From Paramecium pentaurelia (Eukaryota; Ciliophora; Oligohymenophorea; Peniculida; Parameciidae), in contig CAJJDO010000008.1 in NCBI GenBank assembly GCA_905183005.1, positions 746,927 through 810,926 on the forward strand: 64,000 nt of DNA, read 5' to 3'. Of this stretch, positions 12,213 to 24,209 are shown in pieces. Position 1 is the first letter of the stretch; each line of letters starts with the position of its first letter. The translations under genes and the position numbers were made by a program. The notes under the pieces were generated by a model, which was not told the origin of the DNA, ran no database searches, and worked only from the letters and a program-made list of their open reading frames with translations.

Positions 12213-12476
12213 ATGCTCAATATTTTTCTTATTATAAGTCGGAAAAAGATTTATAATTTACTGATGATTTAAATTAGAAAGACCAAAAAGTAAAGGTATT
12301 TAAATTAGAACTTATTATAAAATTTTGATGATAATTCACACTATCATTAAAAACTTATTTCAATTAATTTTAATTTAAGATATTAAATCTTTATTATAAT
12401 AAACTATATCTAATCTGATTGAATTAATTCAATTTAAGTCTTAATTCTTTATTTAAGGATATTTATTTATTTATAA

Positions 12477-13354
12477 ATGTCTGAAAGCTCTCTATCTTAA
12501 AATGACTTTTATGAATTGAAACATGTTAGAACATTAAAAGATAATCCTTCCAAATTTTCACAACAAAAAAAACAAACTCAATTCTATTTAAATTAGGCAA
12601 TGTTAGAAAAAGAATATATAAAAACTGATTTAAGTTGTGATTGTACAGAATGTGGAAAATGTAGTTAATTTAGTGAAACAATAAAAAAACAATATCCATT
12701 CTGTGAAACAAGGTAATAAATTAATTAATTTAAAGATGGTAGAAAAGAAAAAGGATTTTAAAAAGATTTAAAGCAGCAATAAATGCTATTATTTTTATTT
12801 TATCATATAAAGTGGAGGCTATTAAGAAATTCAGAAAAAGAATGCATATACTTAGAGCAGTTAGAAATTTAACAACATTAAAAAAATCTTAAATTACTGC
12901 ATCTACTCATTTATAACCATAACCTATGATTAGTATTCCTCATTCAAGATAATCATAAAGGTAATAATTGTAATAAAAAAAAAGAATAAAAACAACTCCT
13001 GATGAAGAAACCTTTCTTCATCATATAGTAAATAGTGCCAGAGAACCTAGAAAAAGTTAAGTTTCATAATATATGAATAAAATGTTAAAAGACGTTATTC
13101 CAAAATCAGAAGTTCATTTAAAACCTTTGAGTTATTTAAATTAGAAGAAAATACAATAAAATAATGCAAAATCAATTAATTAAGCATCTTTTTCTCAACA
13201 TAATTATTCATAAGTTACAACTAATTCATAAAAGTACACAACATTACATTTAGAGTAAATTATGAATAATCAATATAAAATGAATAATAAAGATCTTTTA
13301 AAATTAATAGATTCTCTTAAGGTTAGACATAGAATTATTAGATGTAAGAAATGA
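12477..13354 (+). CDS. Uncharacterised 284-aa protein with N-terminal Cys cluster
   Basis: Starts MSESSLSQND and has one 23-nt intron; the resulting 285 codons fit exactly. Near residue 55 a Cys-rich patch (CDCTECGKC) resembles a metal site, with one further Cys after about 16 residues. It is followed by a strongly basic helical stretch (RFKAAINAIIFILSYKVEA, then KKFRKRMHILRAVRNL). The C-terminal half is polar, Gln/Asn/Ser-rich and basic at the very end. I do not recognise a family. The gene ends 62 bp before the calcineurin start, same strand. Confidence 0.75.
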
Positions 13355-13416
13355 TTATATAATTTATAATTTATTGATTTATATTAATTTTTCTTTGTTT
13401 ATAAATTAATTAATAT

Positions 13417-15136
13417 ATGGACCTTCTGAAAGATCCTGTCAATGATCGATATGTGAAAACTTTGAAGCCTCCACCTCATCGTCCATTGTCACGGAATTTA
13501 ATGTTTCCAGATAAATTGAAAAGTAATCAAAACATTAACAATAGACAAACCTGATTGGAAATTGTTACGTGATCATTTATAAAAAGAAGGTAGAATTGCA
13601 AAAGAAGATCTATTTAAATTAGTTGCCGATTGTAATAAATTATTGAGTATAAATTTATTGTTATTATTAGAAAATGAAGGGAATGTAATATATTTGTAAG
13701 ATCCACTAACTGTTGTAGGTGATATTCATGGGTAATAATTTGAAATTCAATCTTAGTTAATATTATGACTTATTGAAATTGTTAGAGCCTAAAGTGGGAG
13801 GAAATCCTGAAAATACAAAGTAAATTTGAAAAATATTAAAAATAATAGATATCTCTTTTTAGGAGATTTTGTAGATAGAGGTTCATACTCAATAGAAGTA
13901 ATAATATTGATGTATGCAATAAAATTGAATTTCCAAAATTCAGTATATTTTTTAAGAGGAAATCACGAATGTAGATAATTGACAGCATTTTTCAATTTTA
14001 AAGAAGAATGTTTATATAAATATGATTAAGAGACTTATGAGATGTTGATGGATTCATTTGACTTATTTCCATTGGCATGCATAATAAACTCTAAATTTAT
14101 TGCAATTCATGGTGGAATATCTCCTGATTTAAAATCAATAGAAGATATCAAAAAGATAGAAAGATATCATGAACCTCCTAGATAAGGATTATTTTGTGAT
14201 TTGTTATGGAGTGATCCAGTTGATTAAGAATAGGGTTATTTAGATACTGCATGGAAATCAAATGAAGTAAGAGGATGCAGTTGGTTTTTTGGTGGAGATT
14301 CAGCAAATAAGTTTTTATAAAGGAATAATTTAATTTCTATTATCAGAGCTCATGAAGTAAAATTAATTAATAATATAAGGCTTAATTGGATGGATATAAA
14401 ATGCATAGATGGAATGGTGGTTAAGACTTTCCAGTTGTAATTACTATTTTTAGTGCTCCAAATTATTGTGATGTCTATAATAACAGAGGAGCAGTCATCA
14501 AATTTGAAAATAATACTTTGAATATTCAGTAATATTAATATACACCTCATCCATATTTATTACCAAACTTTATGGATATTTTTACATGGTCAATTCCATT
14601 TGTGGCTGAAAAAAGTAATATCATATTATAATATAATTTTAGTAACTGAAATGTTATATCATATATTATAAACTGATATTTAGGGAGAGGATGATGAATA
14701 AATTAGTGAATCAGATATATAGTAATTTAAATAATTGACCAAATAGGCTGGTTTATAAAAATAATCAACAACAGGTAGTTCATAAGGAGCATAAAAAAGT
14801 AAATTATTTATATATATATTATAAATAGACACTGAAAAATTGAAGAATAAAATCAAATTTGTATCTACTATGATGAAAATGTAAAGAACACTTAGAGAAG
14901 AGAGAGAAAGTATAATATAATTAAAAGGTGCTTGTCCAGATAAAAGATTACCTAGAGGTATACTAATGAAGGGAAAAGATGCAATTAATGATTGTAAAAT
15001 TGTAAATTAATTGTTAGAGCTTGCTGATTTTACTACAGCCAAAAGTGTAGATCTAATTAATGAAAAAATGCCTTATGCTCAAATACCATAAGAATCCATT
15101 TAAATAAAAAAACCATCAACCTAGAGGAAAAAATGA
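13417..15136 (+). CDS. Calcineurin A (PP2B) catalytic subunit
   Basis: Predicted 520 aa with six introns (22, 25, 29, 23, 28 and 30 nt). All phosphatase motifs are present: GDIHG, GDFVDRG, GNHE, HGG, RAHE and SAPNYC. The C-terminal part is diagnostic of calcineurin: PHPYLLPNFMDIFTWSIPF (calcineurin B-binding helix region), then a basic amphipathic stretch KIKFVSTMMKMQRTLREERE followed by LKGACPDKRLPRG, matching the calmodulin-binding and adjoining region. The enzyme dephosphorylates Ser/Thr in response to Ca2+/calmodulin. In Paramecium, calcineurin is linked to trichocyst exocytosis, which is established knowledge and not seen here. The start MDLLKDPVND aligns with the usual N-terminus length. 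The third intron splits a codon just before KYLFLGDF. Confidence 0.97.
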
Positions 15137-15230
15137 TTTCTAATATTTTTATGTATATTTATTCAGCTATGATAATAGCATATATATTTTGATAAATAAT
15201 ACTTCAAAAATCTCAATTTTTAATATTAGA

Positions 15231-18200
15231 ATGAGTTTAGTGAAATCTTTTGAATTGGCTCTAAAACAAAACGATGTTTTATCTAAAGTGTTACCAATCT
15301 TGAAATTCATCAATTAAACTATACCATTTCCTTAAAAGCATAGTTTAATACATGAACCTAGAATTATTAGATTTTTACTATAATTGCACAGTCAAATACC
15401 AGACACTATAGATATGATATTAATTTCATTACTAAATATATTTAAGCATTCCAAAGAATGGATTAATGGTTGTTTTAAAGCAATTGAAGAATATGCTTAA
15501 CTTCCCAATCAAGGAAATGGAAAATATGTAGCCTTGGAATTTTTAGAAACTGTTTTAATTGAAATCTCAGAATTAGAGTAATAAAATAAGTAATTAATAT
15601 TAGTTTTGATGTTGATGATAAATGTTATGCTTTCATTATATTTCTTTAACATGCTGAAAATGAGAAATTGGTAAGAGTAATTATGAAAAAAGTAGGATAA
15701 ATCTAATAATAATTAGGACATAGATTGAAATCTGCAAATCAACTAAATTAGCTAATTGAAGAAAGTAATTAAAATTATTTGATTAAAGAATAGCTGTATT
15801 AAAATTATACCAAGAAGAGGTTTAAAAGAATACAGATGAATTTCATTATTAAAATGTTGCTATTGAATTATAAGAAAAAGGTAGCTAAGCAAGAAAAAGT
15901 TCAAAACCAAAAATGTCATAGATGGCAATGAATATTCTATAATCTTAAACATTATCTTCCAAAATGCCTTCCAAGTAATAACTCAATAATGATCACTTAA
16001 ATAATAGTAATTCAGATGATTCCATTAAGGGAAATGAAATAAATCTAGATGAAATTTTAATTTAAAATAAACCAAGAATTGATTCTGAATAAAGTGAATA
16101 TCTGGCAGACATAGATGCTCTATAAAACTTATTTGCTTATATTACTAATCCTATTGCAACTGAACCAGGATTGATCTTTGCAACAGATGCCTTAGCAAAT
16201 GATATTCAATAGCCTTGTGATGATAATCAATACAAACAACATATAATTAAACCAGATAAATTGACTACTTTAAGATCCTATAAAGCTATGCTATTTCTAA
16301 CAGATTATCATAATCATTAAATGATTATGTAAATTAATTAACATACTATGCAAATTGCTTGTAATTAATCAAATTAATAATTAGTTCGAAGTATATCTGG
16401 ATTCTTTCAAAATCAATAATCAAGTGGAAATTTGACCCATATTATTGGTCTACTCTAATTTTACTTAAAATATGAATTAAAAGAAACTATTTACAATTTT
16501 CTCTACTTTTAATTTCATCAACAATTTTTGGATTATCTTTGTATTTTTAATATTCATTATATAAGATAATCCCCACTATTTAGATTTTCTAATGAGATTT
16601 ATGGATCCAAATTATTCAAAAATTCCTTAGGATTTAAGAAATTATATTTGGTAATTCCTTAATCGTTAAGGATATATTACTCTTCTCGTAAGTAAGATTA
16701 CAAACAAGGAAAAAGATGGAGTATTTCATAAAAGGAAAGATATTACAAAAGAAGCGTATTAATTTTTAAAACATATCAATGATTACAAATTACAATTAAT
16801 ATAAGATGATGATTAAGCTGCAATAACTTATTCTATTAGCAGCAATATAGATCAATATTTAGGTCCTTTAATTTCAGGAAAAACTTTAATTTAAAATAAA
16901 TAACTTATGGAAAGGAAAATGCTTTTAAGTTCGCATTTTAGAAGAGGTTCAGACTTATCAAGTTTAACTAGATAAATCAATAAAGTTATTATTTAAGAAT
17001 ATATTGATTTATCTGAATTAAATTAATAAGGCAGAGATATAGATAGATTATAGGATGTAGTTTAATTTTATAAGGAAAATAGTACTCCTGCTGATACTCC
17101 CACATTATATAATGTATATAAAAAAGCATCAGAAGGAATGAAAAATATATAATTTGAATAGAGATCTTAAAGACCCTAAATCACAGAACCTCCCCTTAAC
17201 ATCATTTAGTTATAAAATTCTATTAAACTTCCATCTTTAAATATTTAACCTACAAACATTATAACAGATTTAACAACTTTAAAAAATACTTAACGTAAAC
17301 AAAAATCTTTGACATTCTCTGAAAATATTCTTGCTTAAACAATTAGTAAAAGATCTGACCAACCTTAATATATGAGTCTGGTTGGTGTGAATGGTAATTA
17401 TTGTCATAAATAAATATAGATAATAGTTCAACTAATAGATAAATGAATTTAAATTAGACACCAACATCTTAGGCTAAATTGTTTGTATATTATCCAAATT
17501 AAGAAAATAGTGTTGTGGATACAATAATGAAGGAGGAATATGCAAAATATGAAACTCAAAATGATGAAATAACATCTTATAGAAATAGTAATTTATTAAA
17601 GAACATCATTTAATCAATGCAAAATTTTGAATATCATTATGCTTTTGATGAACTATTAGATGATTAGTATATTTTGTTTGAAAAACTATTACATCATTAT
17701 TCCCTTACACAAACAGCCTTATATTAAAGCTCATATGAAGACAATAGTTCAAATAATTGTTAGATTATTCTTATTGATCTTATTCAAAGAATTAATAAAA
17801 AACCCATGAATGAAAAATTAACTAAAATATACATTGCATATTTACCCAGAATATGTAGAAATTTAACTAATATGCATAAAATGTACAATGAAAATATATA
17901 AAAATTTGAGTTCCTTTCTAGTTAGAATTAAATGGGGATTGTAAGAATTTTTAGTACAAAAATCATTGATTTAATTTTAAGAAACTTTAAATAGAGGAAT
18001 CATCGAATTTATTTAAAACTCAATGACACATCCTCATTTAACTTAAATGAATAATTTCATCAATTACCTAACCCTTTTTATTAACAAATTTTTTATTCTA
18101 TTATGAAATAACTATGTTTATTTGCTTAAGAGAAATAGGTTTAAGCTATTCTATTTAAAGCTAATCTATTAGAAGGTATCAGTTAAGCATTTCATAAAAA

Positions 18201-18444
18201 TGTTATTAACAAAGTAATAATTAAACAAGGAAATGTAGAAGTATATCTTATCCATTTAGCTTTACTAAGTTAATTAATTATTTTAGTTTATGAATTGAGA
18301 GATGATTTGTAAACATACAAAAATTCTTTATTAAGATTGTAATGTTTTTAAAATCTAAAAGAAGTTATAGAAATGTTTAAAAACAATAAATTGATTCAAT
18401 CATAAGCTTTGGAAATCTAAAAATAACTTTTAAAAAAAAAATGA
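15231..18444 (+). CDS. Large 1035-aa helical-repeat protein, RIH-like segment
   Basis: Starts MSLVKSFELA. Removing four introns (26, 29, 25 and 26 nt) gives 1036 codons. The protein is alpha-helical throughout with Gln/Asn/Ser-rich linkers and no transmembrane segment or catalytic motif. One stretch near the middle (NPHYLDFLMRFMDPNYSKIP, followed by QDLRNYIWQFLNRQ) resembles the RIH helices of InsP3 and ryanodine receptors, where a short loop is followed by Q-x-x-I/L. The MIR and channel domains of those receptors are absent, so if the likeness is real this would be a soluble RIH-like protein. Other helical repeats (armadillo or HEAT) are possible. It lies between calcineurin A and the MFS gene, same strand, with 94 and 63 bp gaps. 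Confidence 0.85.
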
Positions 18445-18507
18445 TATAAATTCTTTATTTTTATTAATTATGTGCTTTTAGTTTTTATAAAAATAAATCA
18501 AAAATAA

Positions 18508-19965
18508 ATGTTCCTATCCGAATCAAAAAAATGTCTGATTGGCGCTGTTTTAATTAAAATAGGATCAGCATTATTGTTAACTTGGGGAAAAACAAATGTT
18601 TATTTCTATTCTTTCTACAAGCAAACAGAACCTGATTTATCCATAGCAGTAAATTCTTAATTTATTTTTAGTACAACACTTTACCAATTGCCATTATGGC
18701 ACTTCCAATTGCTCTTATTACAATATTTTCAGTAAAAATAGCAAAGAAGGTTGGATTTATTTTACACATAAGAATAGCCACAATAATATAATGTGCATCA
18801 TTATTAATTGCTCCTTATATGCCTACATACTTGACATTCTTAATCTTTTATATTTTTTTCTATGGAATCGGATATTCAAGTGTTGCATTTCCTGTTTTTT
18901 CATGTACTTGGAGTCATTTTAAAAAATCTGAAGGACGTGTTTCAGGTCTCTTATTGGGAGCTTATGGTTTTGCATCAGTAATCTATGTCATAATAATTAC
19001 TTATATCAGCAATCCCAATAATTAATAAGCAGACCTTATAACTGAGCATAAGACATAAACAATTAAATATTTTTCAGGAAGTGTAGCTTAAAATGCATAA
19101 TAAGCTGCTTAAATAGTGAGTTATGTTGCCAGTATATGTTGTTTAATTGGAGGATTCTTAATTCGTCCATATGTTGAGACAGCTAACTATAATTAAGTAG
19201 GAGTTAGTGATTAGAAGATATAATAATTTGAAGAGGAAACACCTAAATAAAATGAAAAAGAAGGATAATAAGATTCATCTGTTGAAATTGATCCTTCATC
19301 AGTTGCTGTAAATGATTTGCCTCTTGAAATTGCTTCAGATCATGGATTGTATTTTTTTTATAATTAGTAGACCTTAAATTAAAATTAAATAATCTTTATC
19401 TGCAGCAATAAAATCAATTTAATTTCTTACTATTGTTAGTTGTTTGAGTGTATTAACTTTATTCTTATTGACTCTTGGATTAAATTATAAAAGTTATTTC
19501 CTAACAAAAATTAATGAAGATTTTTTTATTACATTTGTAGATTTAGTTGCTTTATTGGCATCATCCTTTGCTAATATACTTTGGGGATTTTTAATTGATA
19601 GAATAAATTTTAAAATACTTTTTGTGATTATATATTTTGTAAGTGGAATAGGAGCTATAGCTTTGCCATTTTCTGCTACAGATAAAATTTCATTTTTTAT
19701 TGTTTATGTCATTACGATGATGTTTGATAAAGGAGCATTGGTTGTAACAGGGCCTGCTTTAATCAAGATTTTCGGAGATGATATTGGACATCAATTATTC
19801 CCTTTAACATATATTAGTTCATTAGTATCCGTTGTTGTGGGTCCTGTTAGTTAGTTTATATTATTGAAGTACTTTTCATTTGATATAATATTATATTGTT
19901 AAGGGTCATTAATTTTATTAGTGATTATATTCATTATTAGACTAAATATGAATTATTAAAAATGA
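18508..19965 (+). CDS. Major facilitator superfamily transporter
   Basis: Predicted 471 aa with two introns (23 and 19 nt). Two hydrophobic halves with about 12 spans are separated by a long polar central loop (roughly residues 210-270), the typical MFS layout. Features of the monocarboxylate/oxalate-formate branch are visible: the N-terminal span carries GSALLLTWGKTNVYFYSFYK, and a later loop has FANILWGFLIDRINFK, matching the G-x-x-x-D-R motif between spans. Substrate cannot be deduced; small organic anions are the usual cargo. The protein probably sits in the plasma membrane or a vesicle membrane. The 19-nt intron is among the shortest in the window and removes an in-frame poly-T stretch. 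Confidence 0.88.
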
Positions 19966-20200
19966 CATAAATATAAATATAAATTCACAATCTTTAATTT
20001 TTATTTCTATATTATTCATATTTTACATGAAAATTATCAAGTTGAATTATTTGAAAAGAATAATGATTAATTGATCATTTATATAATAATCTAATGGTTT
20101 GAATTAATAATTTTTCATAGGCAAGTTACAATAATGTTTTAGCATTTTTATTATTAAGTTTTTCTTTAATCATTAATTATTAACGAATTTATTTTGTAAA

Positions 20201-21133
20201 ATGAGCTAAGTTTGCCAATAAAATTTGATTCACTCAAGTCATAATTCAAATCGCTCTAATCGAAATGAACTAGGTTCCTTTTAGCGAGTTAATTCTCCTG
20301 GACTTCCAAATTCATCTTTAAGAACTAGTTGTAAAGGAGATAAGAAGAAATTAGAGATTGGATTAATTACAGATAGAAAACTAAGTGAAAGTCCTTAATT
20401 AAGCAAAGCCATTTCTACTGAAAACTTTAGAATGTTAAAAAGAAATGATAGCATTGTTGAAACACCCAAACCTTAAGCCCAACCACCTTAAATGGAATAT
20501 CTTATAAAAAAAAATTTTAAGATGATTGATAAACTAGAATCAGATGAATTATGCTTAAAAATCTATATGTCTGAGGAAAATTAGAATTAAATCATGTTTA
20601 CAGGGATAAGTAAAGAGAAGACTGCTTCAGAATAAAATAAAAAAGAAATTTTGTAAAATTTATAACAACTATTCAAAATTGGAATTGAGGGATAAAATAA
20701 ATATATCAAATTAGAATCTTTAGAAAAGCATTTGAATTTAGACAATCAAAATTATTATGGAATTAATACTAAAACGCTTTATAATTCAAACAGAAGAATA
20801 GCAACTTAAGCAAATGAGACCAAATCAATATTTGATAGATCATTATCAATTTCAACTATCAAAGATTCTAAATCTATGACATCTAATAAAATAAAAAAAG
20901 ACATTGAAATGATAGAATAAGGGATTTTGAAATATAAGATGAATGCAAAAACTAAACCAAAGTAAAAGCAGCCTTTTGGACAACATAATTCTGTTGCTAC
21001 ATTAAAATCTAAAGGATCTGTATGTAAAAGTCCATTATTAAGTGCTACTTCACCTTCAAATAAGAGTTAAAGAAAAACTGATTAAAGATCAGCAAATAAA
21101 GTTAAATTTAATACAAAATCTATGCATGTATGA
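20201..21133 (+). CDS. Uncharacterised Ser/Lys-rich 310-aa protein
   Basis: Single exon starting MSQVCQQNLI and ending SMHV. It is polar throughout, rich in Ser, Asn, Lys and Gln, with many SP/TP dipeptides (RVNSPGLPNS, TEP/TPK, SATSPSNKS), which suggests a disordered phosphoprotein. A central segment (about residues 90-190, EYLIKKNFKMIDKLESDELC) is more helical. No domain recognised. It is preceded by a 235-bp AT-rich gap and followed by 474 bp without a clear gene. Confidence 0.75.
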
Positions 21134-21607
21134 CTAATAATAATAAGTTATGATTATCTTTAAATATATATTTATTATTTTAGAATTTTTAATTAATTAA
21201 TAATTCTAGTTCAAATATGCTGTTAAAAATTAAATTAATATTAGATACTGTTTTTATCTTTGTTTTTCAATATATTCAAATTCTAAAACTAAATAATTTT
21301 ATACAATATAAGTCTTGGATGCTTTTGAAACATAACAAAAGTATTTATTAAAAATTTTATCAGAAATTATGTATTTGGGTTCAGAAATTGTTATAATAAT
21401 AAATATAAATTGATTATTAATAATCTATAAAAAAAAGGAAATTCTTTCGTTGTTGGTCTTAAGATTAAAGTCTAAAAATGTTACTAAATTTTATTAGGAT
21501 TCTATGAAGTATCAGTTCTATAATAACAATTCATAAAAATTGAATAAGACTTATATTTGAAATTTGAGCTGAATATTGATGATTGATTACAAAATTGATC
21601 TTTATTA
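21134..21607. other. Convergent intergenic region
   Basis: This gap separates the Ser-rich gene and the Aurora-like kinase, which point towards each other. It is AT-rich with TGA and TCA triplets spread over all frames. I see no gene, RNA or repeat. Confidence 0.5.
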
Positions 21608-22744
21608 TCATTTTAAAAGTTTAACCATAGAATTTAATAAATCTCTATTAAAAATTGTGCTTTCTTTTTCATATTTTTGTATCCAAGAATGTTACATAAT
21701 CTAGAAAATGCTTAATCTTTTTTTAGGATCCTTTTAAACTAAAGCACGGACAAAGCCTTTACATTCTTCACTAATAAAATTTGGGAATTCGAATCCACTA
21801 TAGATAATTTTATTCATAGTATCTTCTTTCTTTTTTTCATAAAAAGGTGTTTCTCCAGTACATAATTCAAATGTCAGAATTCCAATAGCCCATAAATCTA
21901 CTGTATGATCATAATCTCTTCCTGCTGCAATCTCAGGAGACATATAATCTACAGTTCCACAAAATGATTGTCTAACTTGATTTGCAGGATTATAAGTTGA
22001 TAATCCCATATCAGCTATTTTCAGTAAAGAGTGAGTGATTAATATATTTTCAGGTTTAATATCTCTATGAATTATGTTTTTGCTATGCATATATCCAATT
22101 CCTTCTATTATTTATCTAATATACCCTGAGGCAATTTATTCTGTAAATCTTTTTTTTGGTTATTTTTTTAATAATTTAAAAAGTTCACCATCAGTAGCAT
22201 ATTCTAGAATCAAAACTACCTTTGACCATTCTTAAAAATAACCATAAAGTTTGAGAATATTAGGATGATCTATATATCCTTAAATTTTAATTTCATTTGC
22301 CAATTATTTTTCCATACCATATTTTGATATTGTGGCTTTTGGAATAACTTTTAATGCAACAATTATTTTTGATTATTTATCTTATGCCTAATAAACATCA
22401 CTAAATTTTCCTTTTCCTAAAAATTTACATATCTAAAATCTTTCACTTATAGTTGAATAAACTGGAGCTAGAACTTGTGCTTGTTTAACCAAATTTATAG
22501 GTTTCTTTATAGGGGAATCTCCTTATTGAGGCAAAGGACTTTCTTCTTTAATTTATTCTTCTTCTACTTAATATGCCGGTATAATGTGTCTATTCCCAAT
22601 TTCCTTATTCATTTATCCAATAGTAAATGTAAGTCTAGTTTGCATATTTTTAATATTGTTGTCTATGCTTTAACACTTTTCAACTAAATTCTACCAATCT
22701 TTGTCAATTGATAGTATAAATCCAAGTTGATCTTAATTTGTCAT
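21608..22744 (-). CDS. Aurora-like Ser/Thr protein kinase
   Basis: Single exon, 378 aa. After a polar N-terminus of about 110 residues the kinase domain shows LGKGKFSDVYQA (Gly loop), VALKVIPKA (catalytic Lys), IIHRDIKPENIL, the DFG position as ADMG, and GTVDYMSPEI. The segment RDYDHTVDLWAIGILTFELC follows the Aurora pattern closely and the protein ends soon after the domain, as Auroras do. The activation segment carries SFCGT, where Auroras have the activating Thr two residues before CGT. ADMG in place of DFG keeps the metal-binding Asp. Aurora kinases control spindle, cytokinesis and cilium disassembly. Alternatives are PLK4-like or calmodulin-kinase-like families. Its ATG lies 16 bp from the ATG of the diverging TMEM33-like gene. 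Confidence 0.9.
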
Positions 22745-22760
22745 ATTATTTATTTTAATT
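22745..22760. promoter_or_regulatory. 16-bp gap between divergent start codons
   Basis: Only 16 A/T bases separate the start codons of the Aurora-like kinase (minus) and the TMEM33-like gene (plus). Promoter elements and both 5' leaders must therefore overlap the neighbouring coding sequence or be extremely short, unless one start is misassigned. Confidence 0.5.
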
Positions 22761-23684
22761 ATGGAAGCATATAGCAAATTCGATTTTGATCGAAATGAAA
22801 ATTTTTAACAATATCTACTAAATGTATATCCCTTGCCTCCAAATTTAGATAAAATTAAACGCAAATGGTATAAAAAATATATTGATCCAGAATTTGATAT
22901 CAATTAAGAATTTTAAAATCCTTCATAAAACACCTAATCATAATAAAATCAAAAACCACAAAAATAAGAAACTTATTAATAACCATAATAATCTTAGCAA
23001 TAATAATAATATAATTAGAATAGATAATAATTATCATCAATTCCTATTTGTACCATAATAGAAGGAATGCTTAAAGTATTATATTTTCCTGCATTATTAT
23101 TTATGCTATCACCTTAATTACAAAAATTTTTGAATTTTGGAAGTGTTTTTATATGCTTACTTGGTATCTATAGATTATAAGGGCTACCAAAGAGAAATCA
23201 TATTTAAGAATATATTCATAAAATAATTTAACTTGAATTTACATCTAATATTTTCTATATTTTTTGTTTATTTACAATTGATAGTTTTGCATTTTAATTG
23301 CCAATTGCTTTACACTTTATGGTTGGAGCAGCAGAATTTTGGAAATAAATTAATCATGAGGATGGCATCTCTTTGAAAATAGCCAACTATATTAAAAATA
23401 ATAGAACTGAAATAATTCTTACAAAATAGAAAATAGAGATCTATTTATTCCTATACTCTGTTTTTGGAATCTTCATAAGAAAAACATCATTTGTTCATGC
23501 TATGATTATTTTCTAAAACGTATTACTCAAAACTAAATTTAATATAAACATGATAAATGCATAAGCATATATCAGAGTATGGTATGCTGATAAATTAAGT
23601 GAAAATAGAATATTACCAGAAGGTTTACGTAAAGTTCTTAGTCTTATTTGGAAAGGATATGAAAAATTATTACACCTTTTTTGA
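22761..23684 (+). CDS. TMEM33/Pom33-like membrane protein
   Basis: Single exon, 307 aa. A Gln-rich polar N-terminus of about 95 residues (runs of Q encoded largely by TAA/TAG) precedes a domain with several hydrophobic segments (GMLKVLYFPALLFML, FGSVFICLLGIYRL, NIFYIFCLFTIDSFAF, IYLFLYSVFGIFI). The C-terminal part, INAQAYIRVWYADKLSENR followed by a basic helix, resembles the RY/RF-rich end of TMEM33, Pom33 and Tts1. That family shapes tubular ER and nuclear-envelope membranes. The resemblance is moderate. It diverges from the Aurora-like gene with almost no spacer and is followed by 189 bp before eS28. Confidence 0.7.
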
Positions 23685-23873
23685 GTAATTTATTAAAAAT
23701 TATTTTATCATAATTAAATATAAGTTTATTTACAATTTCTACATTCTTGATATATTACAGATTTAACTTTTATGATATTATAAATAATGAATTTAAAATT
23801 ATTATTATTATAATATGTATTTTGCATCATTTAATTTATAAATCAATTTTATAAAAAATATAAAAACTATCTA

Positions 23874-24108
23874 ATGGACTCAACAAAAGAAAGAGTTGAA
23901 GGAACTAGAGCTACAGTCATTGAAATAATAGGAAGAACAGGTAAGAATAGTTATAAATAATTCAGGTTCTAGAGGAGGTATAACATAAGTAAAAGTGCAA
24001 TTAGTGGGACAATAAAGAACATTAATAAGAAATGTTATGGGTCCTGTACGAAAAGGAGATACTTTAGAACTCATGGAATGTGAAAGAGAAGCTAGAAGAT
24101 TAAGATGA
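23874..24108 (+). CDS. RPS28: Small ribosomal subunit protein eS28
   Basis: Predicted 69 aa, the normal eS28 length, after removal of one 25-nt intron that falls between GRT and GSRGG. The conserved end is present: RNVMGPVRKGDTLELMECER followed by EARRLR and TGA. eS28 is a beta-barrel (S1-like) protein of the 40S head near the mRNA exit. The start MDSTKERVEG is the only in-frame ATG. Introns interrupting ribosomal protein genes early are common in eukaryotes. Confidence 0.97.
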
Positions 24109-24209
24109 TTTGATAAATATGATAAATAAAAATGCAAACTTAAATTCATAGTCAAGATGCTAAAATATCTCAAAACCTAATATATTATTATTATAATTAT
24201 TTAATATAA

